A stretch of DNA of 64,000 nt from an uncultured Treponema sp. (GTDB taxonomy: Bacteria; Spirochaetota; Spirochaetia; Treponematales; Treponemataceae): positions 38,883 to 102,882 of the forward strand of contig CAMVJE010000001.1 of assembly GCA_947167745.1 (NCBI GenBank). Direction: 5' to 3'. This document shows, one piece after another, positions 17,625 to 26,290 of the stretch (the first letter of the stretch is position 1; each line of letters starts with the position of its first letter). The position numbers were made by a program, and so were the translations under genes. The notes below the pieces were generated by a model. That model searched no databases. It was not told the DNA's origin and saw only the letters and a program-made list of their open reading frames with translations.

Positions 17625-18512
17625 ATGAAAAAGAAAAATCCTGGTCCGTTTTACAGCTACCCCATGGGGCTTTGGTTCTCGCTCTTTTTTGTCGTGCCGC
17701 TGGCGATTATCGTCGCTTATTCCTTCATGAAGCGCGACATGTTCGGCGGAGTCATTCACCAGTTCTCCCTTGACGCCTACAAGCAGATGTTCACAGCCGC
17801 TTACGCCAAGATTTTTTTGCGCACTCTCTGGATGACTCTTGTGGCAACCTTCGTTTCGATTCTGATTGCCCTTCCCTGCGGCTATGCCATTGCCCGGAGC
17901 CGCCATCAGACAGCACTTTTGATTCTTGTAATCGTTCCATTTCTCACAAACTCGCTTATCCGAATTTTTGCCTGGATGACTATTCTCGGTGAAAACGGCG
18001 CGCTCAACGGTCTGTGTGAGATTTTTGCAAAATTTTGCTTTTTTATAACGAGAAATCCCGACGGCCTTTTCGTTCCCCACAAATTCATGTTCACAAAGGG
18101 CGCGGTCATTCTCGTAAGCATTTACATGTACCTGCCTTACGCAATCCTACCGATTTTCACTTCGGTTGACCGCTTCGACTTCACTCTGCTCGAAGCTGCC
18201 CGCGATTTGGGAGCCACAAAAGCAGGCTCGATTTTCCGCGTGATGATTCCAGGAATCAAGTCAGGCATTATCTCCGCCCTCATTTTCACATTCATTCCGA
18301 TTTTCGGTAACTACACGGTTCCCCAGATTATCGGCTCCACCGAAAGCTACATGCTGGGCAATATCATCATGGATCAGATTCAAAAAGCGCGAAACCTGCC
18401 TCTGGCATCTGCCTTCAGCGTTGTACTCACGGTGGTTTCAATGGTAGCGATTCTCTTCATGATTTCTTCTGATAAAAAAGAAGCTAGTCTAAAGAAAATG
18501 AAAAAGGAATAG
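17625..18512 (+). CDS. potB: Spermidine/putrescine ABC transporter permease PotB
   Basis: Membrane permease subunit of 295 residues from the ATG at 17625, which has GAGGAAAT 5 nt upstream. An upstream in-frame ATG at 17562 would add 21 residues encoded by the palindromic element and is less likely. Six membrane segments are expected. The cytoplasmic coupling loop LLEAARDLGATKAGSIFRVMIPGIKSGI is the classic EAA motif that docks on PotA. It sits between potA and potC. Confidence 0.94.
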   Translation: MKKKNPGPFYSYPMGLWFSLFFVVPLAIIVAYSFMKRDMFGGVIHQFSLDAYKQMFTAAYAKIFLRTLWMTLVATFVSILIALPCGYAIARSRHQTALLILVIVPFLTNSLIRIFAWMTILGENGALNGLCEIFAKFCFFITRNPDGLFVPHKFMFTKGAVILVSIYMYLPYAILPIFTSVDRFDFTLLEAARDLGATKAGSIFRVMIPGIKSGIISALIFTFIPIFGNYTVPQIIGSTESYMLGNIIMDQIQKARNLPLASAFSVVLTVVSMVAILFMISSDKKEASLKKMKKE

Positions 18513-18521
18513 GAGCGAAAA

Positions 18522-19397
18522 ATGGATTTTCTTGTATCGGTAATACTTTCACTTTTAAAACGCAATCCTGTCGCTAAAAACGAATCTAACAAACACGCAA
18601 AGCGGGGCTGGAAAAAACGGGCGCGGGCTTTCTCTTTCTCGAACACCATGCTTGTACTTGCTCTGCTCTTTCTTTTTCTGCCTCTTTTCGTGATTATCTT
18701 CTACTCTTTCAACGCGTCAAAAGGTTCTCACTTTACGGGCGTTTCCTTTGTCTGGTACGAGGAATTGTTTTTGAATTCAGGCCGCTTGTGGATGTCACTT
18801 TTATACAGCGCAATTGTGGCTTTGGTTTCAGCGGCAATTTCTACAATTTTGGGAAGTCTTGCGGCAATCGGAAACAGCTGGTATCGTTTTTTTGGGCGCA
18901 GTTACATTCAGTCCACATCTTTTTTGCCAATGGTTTTGCCAGAAGTCATCATGGGTGTTTCCCTTCTTATTTTTTTGAGCGGAATTAATATGAATCTTGG
19001 GCTTGGCACAATCATCATCGCCCACACAACTTTCTGTCTTCCTTTTGTTTATCTCATGGTTTCTGCCCGCGTTGACGAATTTGACTATTCCATCATTGAA
19101 GCCAGTTATGATCTGGGAGCAAACGAAAAACAGACTCTCTTCAAGGTTATTATCCCGGCTATAATGCCTGGAATCATGTCGGGTTTTATGATGAGCGTTA
19201 CAATGTCTATCGAAGATTTCGTAATCACATCGCTTGTAAACGGAAATGTTGAAACGCTGCCTATTTATGTTTACAATATGATTCGTCACGGAGTCAGCCC
19301 GGTCATCAACGCGCTTTCCTTCGTGCTGATTCTGCTGATTGGCGGTCTTGCCGTTCTGCTCCGAAAAAGCTTGAAGGGCTTCGCCTCAGCACACTAA
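18522..19397 (+). CDS. potC: Spermidine/putrescine ABC transporter permease PotC
   Basis: Second permease subunit, 291 residues, six membrane segments, with an EAA loop IIEASYDLGANEKQTLFKVIIPAIMPGI. GGAGCG lies 5 nt before the ATG at 18522. The first 38 residues before TM1 are longer and more basic (LLKRNPVAKNESNKHAKRGWKK) than in typical PotC, which usually begins shortly before the first membrane segment. No good alternative start lies closer. It is separated from potB by 9 nt and from potD by 18 nt. Confidence 0.93.
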   Translation: MDFLVSVILSLLKRNPVAKNESNKHAKRGWKKRARAFSFSNTMLVLALLFLFLPLFVIIFYSFNASKGSHFTGVSFVWYEELFLNSGRLWMSLLYSAIVALVSAAISTILGSLAAIGNSWYRFFGRSYIQSTSFLPMVLPEVIMGVSLLIFLSGINMNLGLGTIIIAHTTFCLPFVYLMVSARVDEFDYSIIEASYDLGANEKQTLFKVIIPAIMPGIMSGFMMSVTMSIEDFVITSLVNGNVETLPIYVYNMIRHGVSPVINALSFVLILLIGGLAVLLRKSLKGFASAH

Positions 19398-19415
19398 TTT
19401 TTATTGGAGAAAACG

Positions 19416-20468
19416 ATGAAACTTCTTTCACGCATTTCACTTGCGGCATTGGGATTTGCCGCTGTTTTGGGTCTTTCTTCTTGCGAACAGAAAAAGACAC
19501 TCAAACTCTTCACCTGGACATACTACACCCCAACGAGCGTGGTTGAAGCCTTTGAAAAAGAATTTAATTGCAAAGTCATAGTTACTGAATATGATTCCAA
19601 CGAAACTATGTTCAACAAACTTGTAAACGGTGGTGCAAAAAGTTTTGACATTGTAGTTCCGTCACAGGATTATGTTTCAATCATGATGAAGCGGGGAATG
19701 TTCCAGCCAATCATTCAGGCCAAATTCACAAACCGCAACAAAATCAATCCAAAAGTTCTCGAAAAGGCAACTTATGACCCTCAAATGGTTTACGCAGTCC
19801 CCTATTATTTTGGAGCTGCCGGAATTGGTGTAAACAAAAAGAAAATGCCTGCAGGCGATTACGAGCGCACATGGAATATTTTTGCCGACGAACGCTTCAA
19901 GGGTCATGCCTCGATGATGGACGATTACCGTGAAGTTATCGGTGATGCCCTCAAATATAAGGGGTTTTCTGTAAGTTCAACGAATGAAGCAGAAATTAAC
20001 GAAGCTGTTGACTTAATCCGCGAGAAATGGCTCCCCAACATCGTAAAATTTGATGCAGAAGGATTCGGAAAGGACTTTGCACGAGGCGATTTGTGGCTCT
20101 GTCACGGTTATGCCGAAGTCATGTACGGCGAAGTCCCAGAATCAGAATGGGAAAGCACAATCGACTTCTTTATTCCTGAGCAGGGCGGAGCTTCTTATCT
20201 CGACAGCCTCTGTATCCTTAAAGACTCAAAAGAAGCGGATCTTGCTACAGAATTCATCAACTTTATCCACAGACCTGAGAATTACGCAAAGTTTCTTGAT
20301 GTATTCCACTTCCCGAGTTTTGTAAATCTTGAGGCAGCGCAATATACGACAACAAAACCACTTTATGAAGCAAGCGCAATGGATAAGTGCCAGCTCAAAG
20401 ACGATTTGGGTGAAAACCTGGATATGTACTACAAAAAGTGGGAATCTCTCCGCTTACAGACAAACTAA
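19416..20468 (+). CDS. potD: Spermidine/putrescine-binding lipoprotein PotD
   Basis: Polyamine-binding protein, here a lipoprotein with signal MKLLSRISLAALGFAAVLG and lipobox LSSC (Cys23). 350 residues from the ATG at 19416, which has TTGGAG in front; an upstream TTG at 19404 is part of that ribosome site. PotD landmarks are LKLFTWTYYTPTSVVEAFEKEFNCKVIVTEYDSNETMFNKL, DIVVPSQDYVSIM and VPYYFGAAGIGVN. It is the last gene of the operon. No terminator is evident before the convergent glycosyltransferase gene. Confidence 0.95.
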   Translation: MKLLSRISLAALGFAAVLGLSSCEQKKTLKLFTWTYYTPTSVVEAFEKEFNCKVIVTEYDSNETMFNKLVNGGAKSFDIVVPSQDYVSIMMKRGMFQPIIQAKFTNRNKINPKVLEKATYDPQMVYAVPYYFGAAGIGVNKKKMPAGDYERTWNIFADERFKGHASMMDDYREVIGDALKYKGFSVSSTNEAEINEAVDLIREKWLPNIVKFDAEGFGKDFARGDLWLCHGYAEVMYGEVPESEWESTIDFFIPEQGGASYLDSLCILKDSKEADLATEFINFIHRPENYAKFLDVFHFPSFVNLEAAQYTTTKPLYEASAMDKCQLKDDLGENLDMYYKKWESLRLQTN

Positions 20469-20484
20469 GCAGAAGCCGCTGCAA

Positions 20485-21498
20485 TTATTTCAGTTTTTCC
20501 ATTTTTTCAACAAAGCCCGCACCCCAATAGTCACAGAGCATGGTGCGGGCTTCTTTTTGCAATTCGGGGATTACAGTTTCCTTCATCTGCTTAAGATTGT
20601 TGGCAAGATAATAGCGAGTCATGACTCTGATTCGCTCGATTTCGTCAGGCAAGATTTGGCTGCCAGAATTTTCCTCAATCCACTGTGAAATGACGGTAAA
20701 GACGCTGGCCGTAGAGCAAATCATCTTCCACTTATGCAGATTATCGATTTTTCGGGCTGAGGACATGCCGCTGTTGGCCCGGTAGCGGTAGACTTTTGCC
20801 TCAATGCCCCTGTAGGATTTTGCGTATTGCGCCAGAAAGAAGAATAAAAGCACATCATCTGCCATATTGCACTCTGTGTAGGGAATGTTTTCGTAGGCAC
20901 GGAGCCACAAATTCCGCTTTATCAGTTTGCCCCATGTGTTAGCGGTAAACTTTCCCTCAATCAGCCAAGTGCGAAACACATCACGGCCAAGAATCTCGCC
21001 GTAAAAAATAGTTCCGTAACGGTTTTCTTTTGCAGGAAGGAAATTGCCGTCTTTATCAAATGTTCCCGCCGTGCTAGTGCCATGCACTATGTCAAAAGAC
21101 GCATTATTTTCAGTAGCGGCGGTGTACAGAGCGGTCAAAGCACCTTCTTCCATTTGGTCATCGCTGTCCAGCTGGGTCATGTAAAAGCCGCAGGCTTCAA
21201 ATGCAAGCGTACGGCGCACTTCAATCAAGCCCCGGTTTTCCCTGTGCTCAACAAAGCGGAAAGGAACCGGCGGCAGATTCTTTTCTTTTCGCAGGCGGTC
21301 ACATTCTTTTTGTGCGAGTTTTACAATCTTTTTTGCAGACCGCCCCTTTTCATCCCGTCCTCTGCTTGCGTCGCTCGCCACAATCACTTCAAAGTCAGCA
21401 AAATCCTGCACCGCCACAGAATGAAGACACTGGGCAAGAAACCGCTCGGTGTCAAAAAGGGGAATACAGACGGAAATAAGGGGTCGCGATTTTTTCAT
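20485..21498 (-). CDS. Family 2 glycosyltransferase
   Basis: GT-A fold sugar transferase of 337 residues. The N-terminal PLISVCIPLFDTERFLAQCLHSVAVQDFADFEVIVASDAS is the nucleotide-sugar-binding part, and QLDSDDQME holds the metal-binding DxD. GLIEVRRTLAFEACGFY matches the usual GxxxARNxGL-type region in degraded form. There is no membrane segment, so it probably acts at the cytoplasmic face. The start at 21498 is preferred; a GTG at 21516 would add six residues. Its start lies 52 nt after the broken toxin reading frame. Donor and acceptor are unknown. Confidence 0.85.
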   Translation of the reverse strand: MKKSRPLISVCIPLFDTERFLAQCLHSVAVQDFADFEVIVASDASRGRDEKGRSAKKIVKLAQKECDRLRKEKNLPPVPFRFVEHRENRGLIEVRRTLAFEACGFYMTQLDSDDQMEEGALTALYTAATENNASFDIVHGTSTAGTFDKDGNFLPAKENRYGTIFYGEILGRDVFRTWLIEGKFTANTWGKLIKRNLWLRAYENIPYTECNMADDVLLFFFLAQYAKSYRGIEAKVYRYRANSGMSSARKIDNLHKWKMICSTASVFTVISQWIEENSGSQILPDEIERIRVMTRYYLANNLKQMKETVIPELQKEARTMLCDYWGAGFVEKMEKLK

Positions 21499-21549
21499 AT
21501 CATACACCAAGCTCACTACAGAAATGCAGCCATGTACTGGGGAAAGCCC

Positions 21550-21648
21550 TTATTTTTCTTTTGTGAGAATACGTTTCGCCTCGTATGAAAGTTCAGCAGG
21601 ATTGCAAAGCAAATATATCAATATATTTGTGTCAATAAGATAGTTCAC
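21550..21648 (-). pseudogene. Truncated PIN-domain (VapC-like) toxin remnant
   Basis: A GTG-started frame of 32 codons overlaps the stop of the upstream antitoxin gene by 4 nt (GTGA). It encodes NYLIDTNILIYLLCNPAEL, the exact style of a PIN ribonuclease N-terminus with the first catalytic Asp (LIDTN). It stops after RILTKEK. A PIN domain needs about 120-140 residues and three more acidic residues. None are present before the glycosyltransferase gene, so the nuclease should be inactive. Confidence 0.7.
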
Positions 21649-21860
21649 ATATACTCCTTAAAGCACTCCGGTGTTTCATCAAAGTCAGGTGCCATGTAAA
21701 AACCTTCCTCAAATCCGCCAAGAGGTCTGTAAAATGCAGATGAAGCAGTGTCGCCTTTTGCAAGAATAAGAGATTTAACCTTTTCATAAATTTTTGTAAG
21801 TTCTGGCAATGCCAGTTTATCAAGTTCTGTATTAAAATAGTCGTAAGCAAAATCTGACAT
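21645..21860 (-). CDS. Probable antitoxin partner of the decayed PIN toxin
   Basis: 71-residue acidic and amphipathic protein (MSDFAYDYFNTELDKLALPELTKIYEKVKSLIL). It is followed with a 4-nt overlap by the PIN-toxin remnant, the usual VapBC order and coupling. GGAGG lies 6 nt before the ATG, and an extended -10 promoter lies upstream. I do not recognise a specific DNA-binding fold. The antitoxin call rests on size and position. The C-terminal part (GFYMAPDFDETPECFKEYM) would be the toxin-binding end. Confidence 0.6.
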   Translation of the reverse strand: MSDFAYDYFNTELDKLALPELTKIYEKVKSLILAKGDTASSAFYRPLGGFEEGFYMAPDFDETPECFKEYM

Positions 21861-21880
21861 ATCAAACCTCCATAAGCATT

Positions 21881-21909
21881 AGTATAGCATAAATTTCGTA
21901 AAAAGTAAA
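21881..21909 (-). promoter_or_regulatory. Promoter of the toxin-antitoxin operon
   Basis: On the - strand TTTACT, a 17-nt spacer ending TGC, and TATACT (21881-21886) give an extended -10 promoter about 20 nt before the antitoxin ATG. It lies immediately after a terminator hairpin. Confidence 0.55.
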
Positions 21910-21947
21910 AAATCCCCCGCCCACAAGCAAAATGCCATGAGCGGGGG
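21907..21947 (-). terminator. Terminator downstream of the large lipoprotein gene
   Basis: On the - strand CCCCCGC (21941-21947), a 20-nt loop and GCGGGGG (21914-21920) are followed by ATTTTTTA. The 5' arm is shared with the GGGGGAAA hairpin of the palindromic repeat, so the two structures are mutually exclusive. Confidence 0.65.
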
Positions 21948-22035
21948 AAAGCCTTCCCCCTGGGCTCAGCCCAAGGTCTTCGCCACACCCCCTTCTCCTA
22001 AGGGTTGCACCCTTAAAATCCTGCGGGAGTGGCGA
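21943..22035 (+). repeat. Palindromic repeat element, copy B (3' of lipoprotein gene)
   Basis: Hairpins GGGGGAA-agcc-TTCCCCC (21943-21960), TGGGC-tca-GCCCA (21961-21973) and TAAGGGT-tgc-ACCCTTA (21999-22015), with the spacer ACACCCCCTTCTCC between. It aligns with copy C at 36963 over the constant parts, while the second and third stems differ by paired changes. It is not coding here. Confidence 0.75.
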
Positions 22036-22059
22036 ATGCAGAAAGATTATTCGCCTGAG

Positions 22060-24270
22060 CTATTCACCGTCGTCAGAGCATGGAATACCGAGTGTGAAAG
22101 AACCATCATCCGCAGTAGCATTCCAATAAGAGCCGTTTGCAATATATACACTTCCTCCGATTCCAGTGAATGTATTACAAGCCGTGGCTGTTCCCCAATA
22201 GAGAAGGTTAGTGCTGTCAGCTTCAAAGGAAACGGAAGCATCGCTTGTCTCAGCAATAGCGAAGGACTCCAAATCAACGGTAACGATGCGGTTCACGTTC
22301 TTATAGCTGAGAGCGCCATCGTTATTCGTATATACGGCAATTCCCTCGTCTGAAATAACCAGACGGCGGGGTTTTATCGCAATGAACTTACTGGGGCCGT
22401 AGAAGGCAGAGGAAGCATCAGAAGGAGCATACACACTTGGCTTAGATTTGGCATAGCGCGCAACAACCTTGTTTCCAAGTATAGCAGTGCCATCAACCAT
22501 AGAATAACTATCATAGATGTGCTCTGTTGCATTGTTAGAGGAAGAATAATAATATACATAGAATTTATCCGTATTTGAAACAACATCCTCATTTGACCAG
22601 CCTAAGGTACTTATTGTTTCAGAAACAGTGTCGTACTTTATGACCGCTCCCCTGCTGCCACCATCACTAGAGTCATTCAGCAGTATATACACCGCGCCGT
22701 CTTGATATAGCATGTCGGTGATTTTGGCTCTTTCAGAAACTCCTGGCAAAGCTTCGCTAATTTTATCGTTAATATTAATCAGTTCGGCAGCAGGAGTTCC
22801 TTCCGTTAAATCAAGCTCATAGAACTTTCCATTAGTGAGAGTCGGATCTCCACCGCTGACAAAGCCGTAGGCTTTTCCATTATTGATTACGAGTAATTCT
22901 CCGTCATGATAGCACATACCACCATTATTATCGCTTCCAAAAACAGTGCTGTCAAAAGTTGGTGAAATTGTTACCTTGTCCTCAGAGACTCCTTGAGCAA
23001 TAACAGTGGGGAGTTTATAAATGCTAAAAGTTGCCTGCATACCATACCACGCATACAGAATATTTGTCGCATGGTCAACAGTTATACCTGACAAGTTCTC
23101 CACACCAGATAAACTTCCATCATTAATTCTTGGATTACTTGATTGTATGCTAATACTACTATTATCCAAGGCATAGAAATATCCGTCTGCGTCGAAGCAG
23201 AAATTAGGGGAATAAGATGACACTTGAAACTCCTGACCACTGTCAAGGTAATACTTCATTCCAGAATCATAAGTATATGTAACCGTGGCAGTATCAATGA
23301 TGCCGAGTTTTTGAACATCAAATGAAGTGCTTGTTGTCTGGCCTTTGACCGGAGTAATTTTGGGAATTGAGCCGCTAACGCAATATTTTCCGCCTAATGT
23401 TAAACTATAAATTATGGGAACCATGGCAAGTTCTTCGCCCCTGTTTTTGTCTGTAATGCTCACAGGGAGCGAAACCGTGTCTGTGATTTTGACAGAAGTG
23501 CCTGTAATTTCATAATTTTCAACACAAGAAATTCTTGGATAGTCATACAGAGAACTGCTGAACTGAAAGGCTCTTATTGCATTATATATGGCAAATTTAT
23601 CACCCGATGCCAAAAGTGCTGAAAGATCTTTTACTTTATCAGAATCAGAAACTGCCATGACGAGGAGAAGACTATCAACAAAAGAGTCGACATCAGTTCC
23701 TGCAGGGAAATTAAGCGTGATTTCCAGAGGGAATTCTGCATAGGCCCTAAAAATTGAAATTGGAAGCTCGTTTGTGCCGTATTCAATCTGTTTTTCAGCA
23801 GAAGAACCGTGAAAAAGCAGTTCTGTATATGACTCCTCTCCTCTTGAAGTGGTTTGATAGAATTTGCCCTCGATGCGAACTGTTTTACCAACTGGAATTC
23901 CTTCAAAGTTAAATGAAGCGCCTTCACTCAATTTTTTGGCAAGAATTTCCGCAATCTGGACATAAGTGCTATTAGCGGTAAAAAGCCCTTCATTATTACC
24001 TGCAGTTTCAAGAAGTTCAGTAGAAGTCCATATTCTCTCCTGCCTTGCCTCATAATCGCCTTTTATTGACACTTCAAGACGATATGAAGTAGCCCCCAAA
24101 TCCCGCAATTGATCTTCAGAAAGAGCACGCTGAAAAACCTCTGAACCGAGGGAAACAGAAACCGTACCGGAAGAATTTGAGAGTAAATCAGAACAAGAAT
24201 TGAATATAAATAAGAATCCAAAACTTGAAAGAATTAAAAAAATCCGAGAAATACCAGAGAACTTTTTCAT
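22060..24270 (-). CDS. Large surface or periplasmic lipoprotein of unknown function
   Basis: 736-residue lipoprotein from the ATG at 24270 (GAGG 6 nt upstream). Signal with lipobox FNSC, then a Ser-rich linker. Residues 30-330 look like repeated beta domains with a low-complexity helical insert (EDQLRDLGATSYRLEVSIKGDYEARQERIW). From about residue 340 onward, short beta segments recur every 45-60 residues in the style of a beta-propeller (GYFYALDNSSISIQ, GITVDHATNILYAWYG, GGMCYHDGELLVINNGKAYGF, ITDMLYQDGAVYILLNDSS, GGSVYIANGSYWN). I do not recognise the family. Similar architectures are common among treponemal lipoproteins. Confidence 0.75.
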   Translation of the reverse strand: MKKFSGISRIFLILSSFGFLFIFNSCSDLLSNSSGTVSVSLGSEVFQRALSEDQLRDLGATSYRLEVSIKGDYEARQERIWTSTELLETAGNNEGLFTANSTYVQIAEILAKKLSEGASFNFEGIPVGKTVRIEGKFYQTTSRGEESYTELLFHGSSAEKQIEYGTNELPISIFRAYAEFPLEITLNFPAGTDVDSFVDSLLLVMAVSDSDKVKDLSALLASGDKFAIYNAIRAFQFSSSLYDYPRISCVENYEITGTSVKITDTVSLPVSITDKNRGEELAMVPIIYSLTLGGKYCVSGSIPKITPVKGQTTSTSFDVQKLGIIDTATVTYTYDSGMKYYLDSGQEFQVSSYSPNFCFDADGYFYALDNSSISIQSSNPRINDGSLSGVENLSGITVDHATNILYAWYGMQATFSIYKLPTVIAQGVSEDKVTISPTFDSTVFGSDNNGGMCYHDGELLVINNGKAYGFVSGGDPTLTNGKFYELDLTEGTPAAELININDKISEALPGVSERAKITDMLYQDGAVYILLNDSSDGGSRGAVIKYDTVSETISTLGWSNEDVVSNTDKFYVYYYSSSNNATEHIYDSYSMVDGTAILGNKVVARYAKSKPSVYAPSDASSAFYGPSKFIAIKPRRLVISDEGIAVYTNNDGALSYKNVNRIVTVDLESFAIAETSDASVSFEADSTNLLYWGTATACNTFTGIGGSVYIANGSYWNATADDGSFTLGIPCSDDGE

Positions 24271-24477
24271 ATCGAACCTCTTCTTTATTAACTTTAATTC
24301 AATCATTTTAATTATGACAAAATTTTTGAGTATTTCAAGGCATAAAGGCCATTTTCTATATATTTTTCAATTTAAGATTTATAGAATTTCTTCCGATAAT
24401 TTAAAGTGAGAATTTATCCATAAATCAGATTTATAAAACGATTCATTTTCCGCTCAAAAAGACTAGACGAGGCTTTT

Positions 24478-26250
24478 ATGAAAGATAAAGATTATAAAGA
24501 AATACTTGAAAAAATTTCCACACCGATTGTAGTTTTTATTTCAAGTGAAGAAAGTTCTTCAAAAAAACCAAAAACAAGGTCTGACTTTGCGGAAAAATTT
24601 TCTGTTCATTATGTGAATGAAGTATTTGAACAGGTTTACGGAGATTTATTAAAAGTCGGATTTACGACAGAAGAATGTGTCAACCGGCTTTCAAAAGAAG
24701 TTGACTGGTATAAAATGGCCTGCGACTGCATGGAGTCCGGTGCCCAGCAGCAGGCAACTTTTTATTCAACAATATGTAATGCCTGGCTTCGTGCCCACAT
24801 GAATTCAACGGTTTCCGGCTTTCTTATAATTTCTGTTGTAAACATCGATGAAGACAAGGAAAGGGAGCAGCAGCTTTTACGGCAGAATCTTCGTCTGGCA
24901 GCCCTCACCGATGAACTTTCTAATTCCCGTGAGGATTTAAAAAAACGCCTTGAGAACATAAACTTTCTGAACGAACAACTGGAATTCATCGCGTATCATG
25001 ATTCAATGACAGGTCTTGCAAACCGTCAAAAATTTAAGCTTGATTTTGAAGAATGGATTAAAACGGTTAAGGAAGAGGGAAAGAAATTTGGTCTGATTCT
25101 TCTCGATTTAGACAATATGAAACTTATAAACGACGCACAGGGGCACAGCGAGGGAGATGATGTAATCTGTCATACCGCAGAAATTCTCAAGAGATTCAAA
25201 AATGAGAATTTTCGGGTTTACCGTTACGAGGGAGACGAATTCATCGTCATGATGAGGGGAATAAACTCTCAAGATACAATTCTTAACGCAGGCGACATGC
25301 TGCTGGAAGTCATGAACGAAGAGGGAATTGATTTTTCAGGCGGAATCGCAATCTGCCCTGATGACGGCGAAAACAGCGAAGATTTGCTCAAATATGCTGA
25401 TATGGCTATGTACGAGGCAAAACGCAAGGGCAAAAATGACTTGTGTTTCTTCCAGGCGATTATGCGGGAACGCTTCATGGCAAAAGTTGCGATTCAGTCA
25501 AAACTTAACCGCGCTGTGGCAGCAGAAATCTTCCAGCTTTACTATCAGCCGCAATTTGATGTGGCTACAAATAAACTCCGCGGATTTGAAGCCCTGCTCC
25601 GCTGGTACGATGAGGAAACAGGCTGGATTAACCCGGAACAGTTCATTCCAATTGCAGAGGAGACCAAACTGGTTATTCCTTTGGGCGACTGGATTTTGGA
25701 GACGGCTATTTCTACCCTCAAAGACTGGATGGAAAAGTACAATTTCAACGGAATCATGAGCGTAAATGTCAGCCCGATTCAGCTTAAAAAACCGACTTTT
25801 ATATTCGACCTGATGAACCTGGTCAAAAAATATCAGATTCCAACCAAAAATCTTGAGATTGAAATTACTGAAGGCGTTTTCATCGACAATAAAATCGAAG
25901 CAATTATGATTTTAAATCAAATTCGGGATATGGGAATCGGTCTTTCTCTTGATGATTTCGGAACTGGTTATTCATCACTGAGCTATCTGCAGATGCTCCC
26001 GATTACAACCCTAAAAATCGACAAATCTTTCATCGCGAATATTACGGATGAAGGCGGAGTTGAAGCAAATATCACAGATTCAATCATTTCAATGGTCACA
26101 AAAATGGGGCTGGACACAATTGCGGAAGGCGTCGAAAAGGAAGACCAGCTGGCAATACTGAAAAACATCAACTGCAAGAACATTCAGGGCTTCTTGAAAG
26201 GAAAACCAATGCCGAGGGAGAAGTGCGAGGAGTTAATGCAGAATTCATAA
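24478..26250 (+). CDS. Cyclic-di-GMP GGDEF-EAL protein; EAL part looks active
   Basis: 590-residue cytosolic protein with a PAS-like N-terminal region (1-150), a coiled linker, GGDEF domain (about 165-320) and EAL domain (about 335-585). The GGDEF signature reads YEGDEF, so the first glycine is glutamate, which may weaken cyclase activity; DLDNMKLIND and DD metal ligands are otherwise present. The EAL domain keeps EALLRW, NVSPIQL, EITEGVF, LDDFGTGYSSLSYL, KIDKSFI and AEGVE, so it should hydrolyse c-di-GMP. The final motif reads QGFLKGKPMP instead of QGYxxxxP. GACGAGGC precedes the ATG. Net activity is inferred to be phosphodiesterase. Confidence 0.92.
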   Translation: MKDKDYKEILEKISTPIVVFISSEESSSKKPKTRSDFAEKFSVHYVNEVFEQVYGDLLKVGFTTEECVNRLSKEVDWYKMACDCMESGAQQQATFYSTICNAWLRAHMNSTVSGFLIISVVNIDEDKEREQQLLRQNLRLAALTDELSNSREDLKKRLENINFLNEQLEFIAYHDSMTGLANRQKFKLDFEEWIKTVKEEGKKFGLILLDLDNMKLINDAQGHSEGDDVICHTAEILKRFKNENFRVYRYEGDEFIVMMRGINSQDTILNAGDMLLEVMNEEGIDFSGGIAICPDDGENSEDLLKYADMAMYEAKRKGKNDLCFFQAIMRERFMAKVAIQSKLNRAVAAEIFQLYYQPQFDVATNKLRGFEALLRWYDEETGWINPEQFIPIAEETKLVIPLGDWILETAISTLKDWMEKYNFNGIMSVNVSPIQLKKPTFIFDLMNLVKKYQIPTKNLEIEITEGVFIDNKIEAIMILNQIRDMGIGLSLDDFGTGYSSLSYLQMLPITTLKIDKSFIANITDEGGVEANITDSIISMVTKMGLDTIAEGVEKEDQLAILKNINCKNIQGFLKGKPMPREKCEELMQNS

Positions 26251-26279
26251 TTCAGAATTGCATGATTCATAATTGCATG
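26242..26279 (+). repeat. Short direct repeat upstream of OmpA-like gene
   Basis: ATTCATAATT and GAATTGCATG-type words occur twice in 38 nt (ATTCATAATTcaGAATTGCATG then ATTCATAATTGCATG) between the EAL gene stop and the next ribosome site. The TTCATAATT words are also self-complementary with GAATT. Function unknown. Confidence 0.4.
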
Positions 26280-26290
26280 GAGGCGATTTT

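Noticed and set aside
21632..21988. 118-codon frame across the toxin-antitoxin promoter and repeat
   Set aside because: It crosses a terminator and the repeat element and overlaps the antitoxin in another frame; the antitoxin has the better start signals.
24271..24477. Divergent intergenic region between the lipoprotein and GGDEF-EAL genes, checked for a c-di-GMP riboswitch
   Set aside because: AT-rich with no GEMM-type stem or conserved loop words that I could find.
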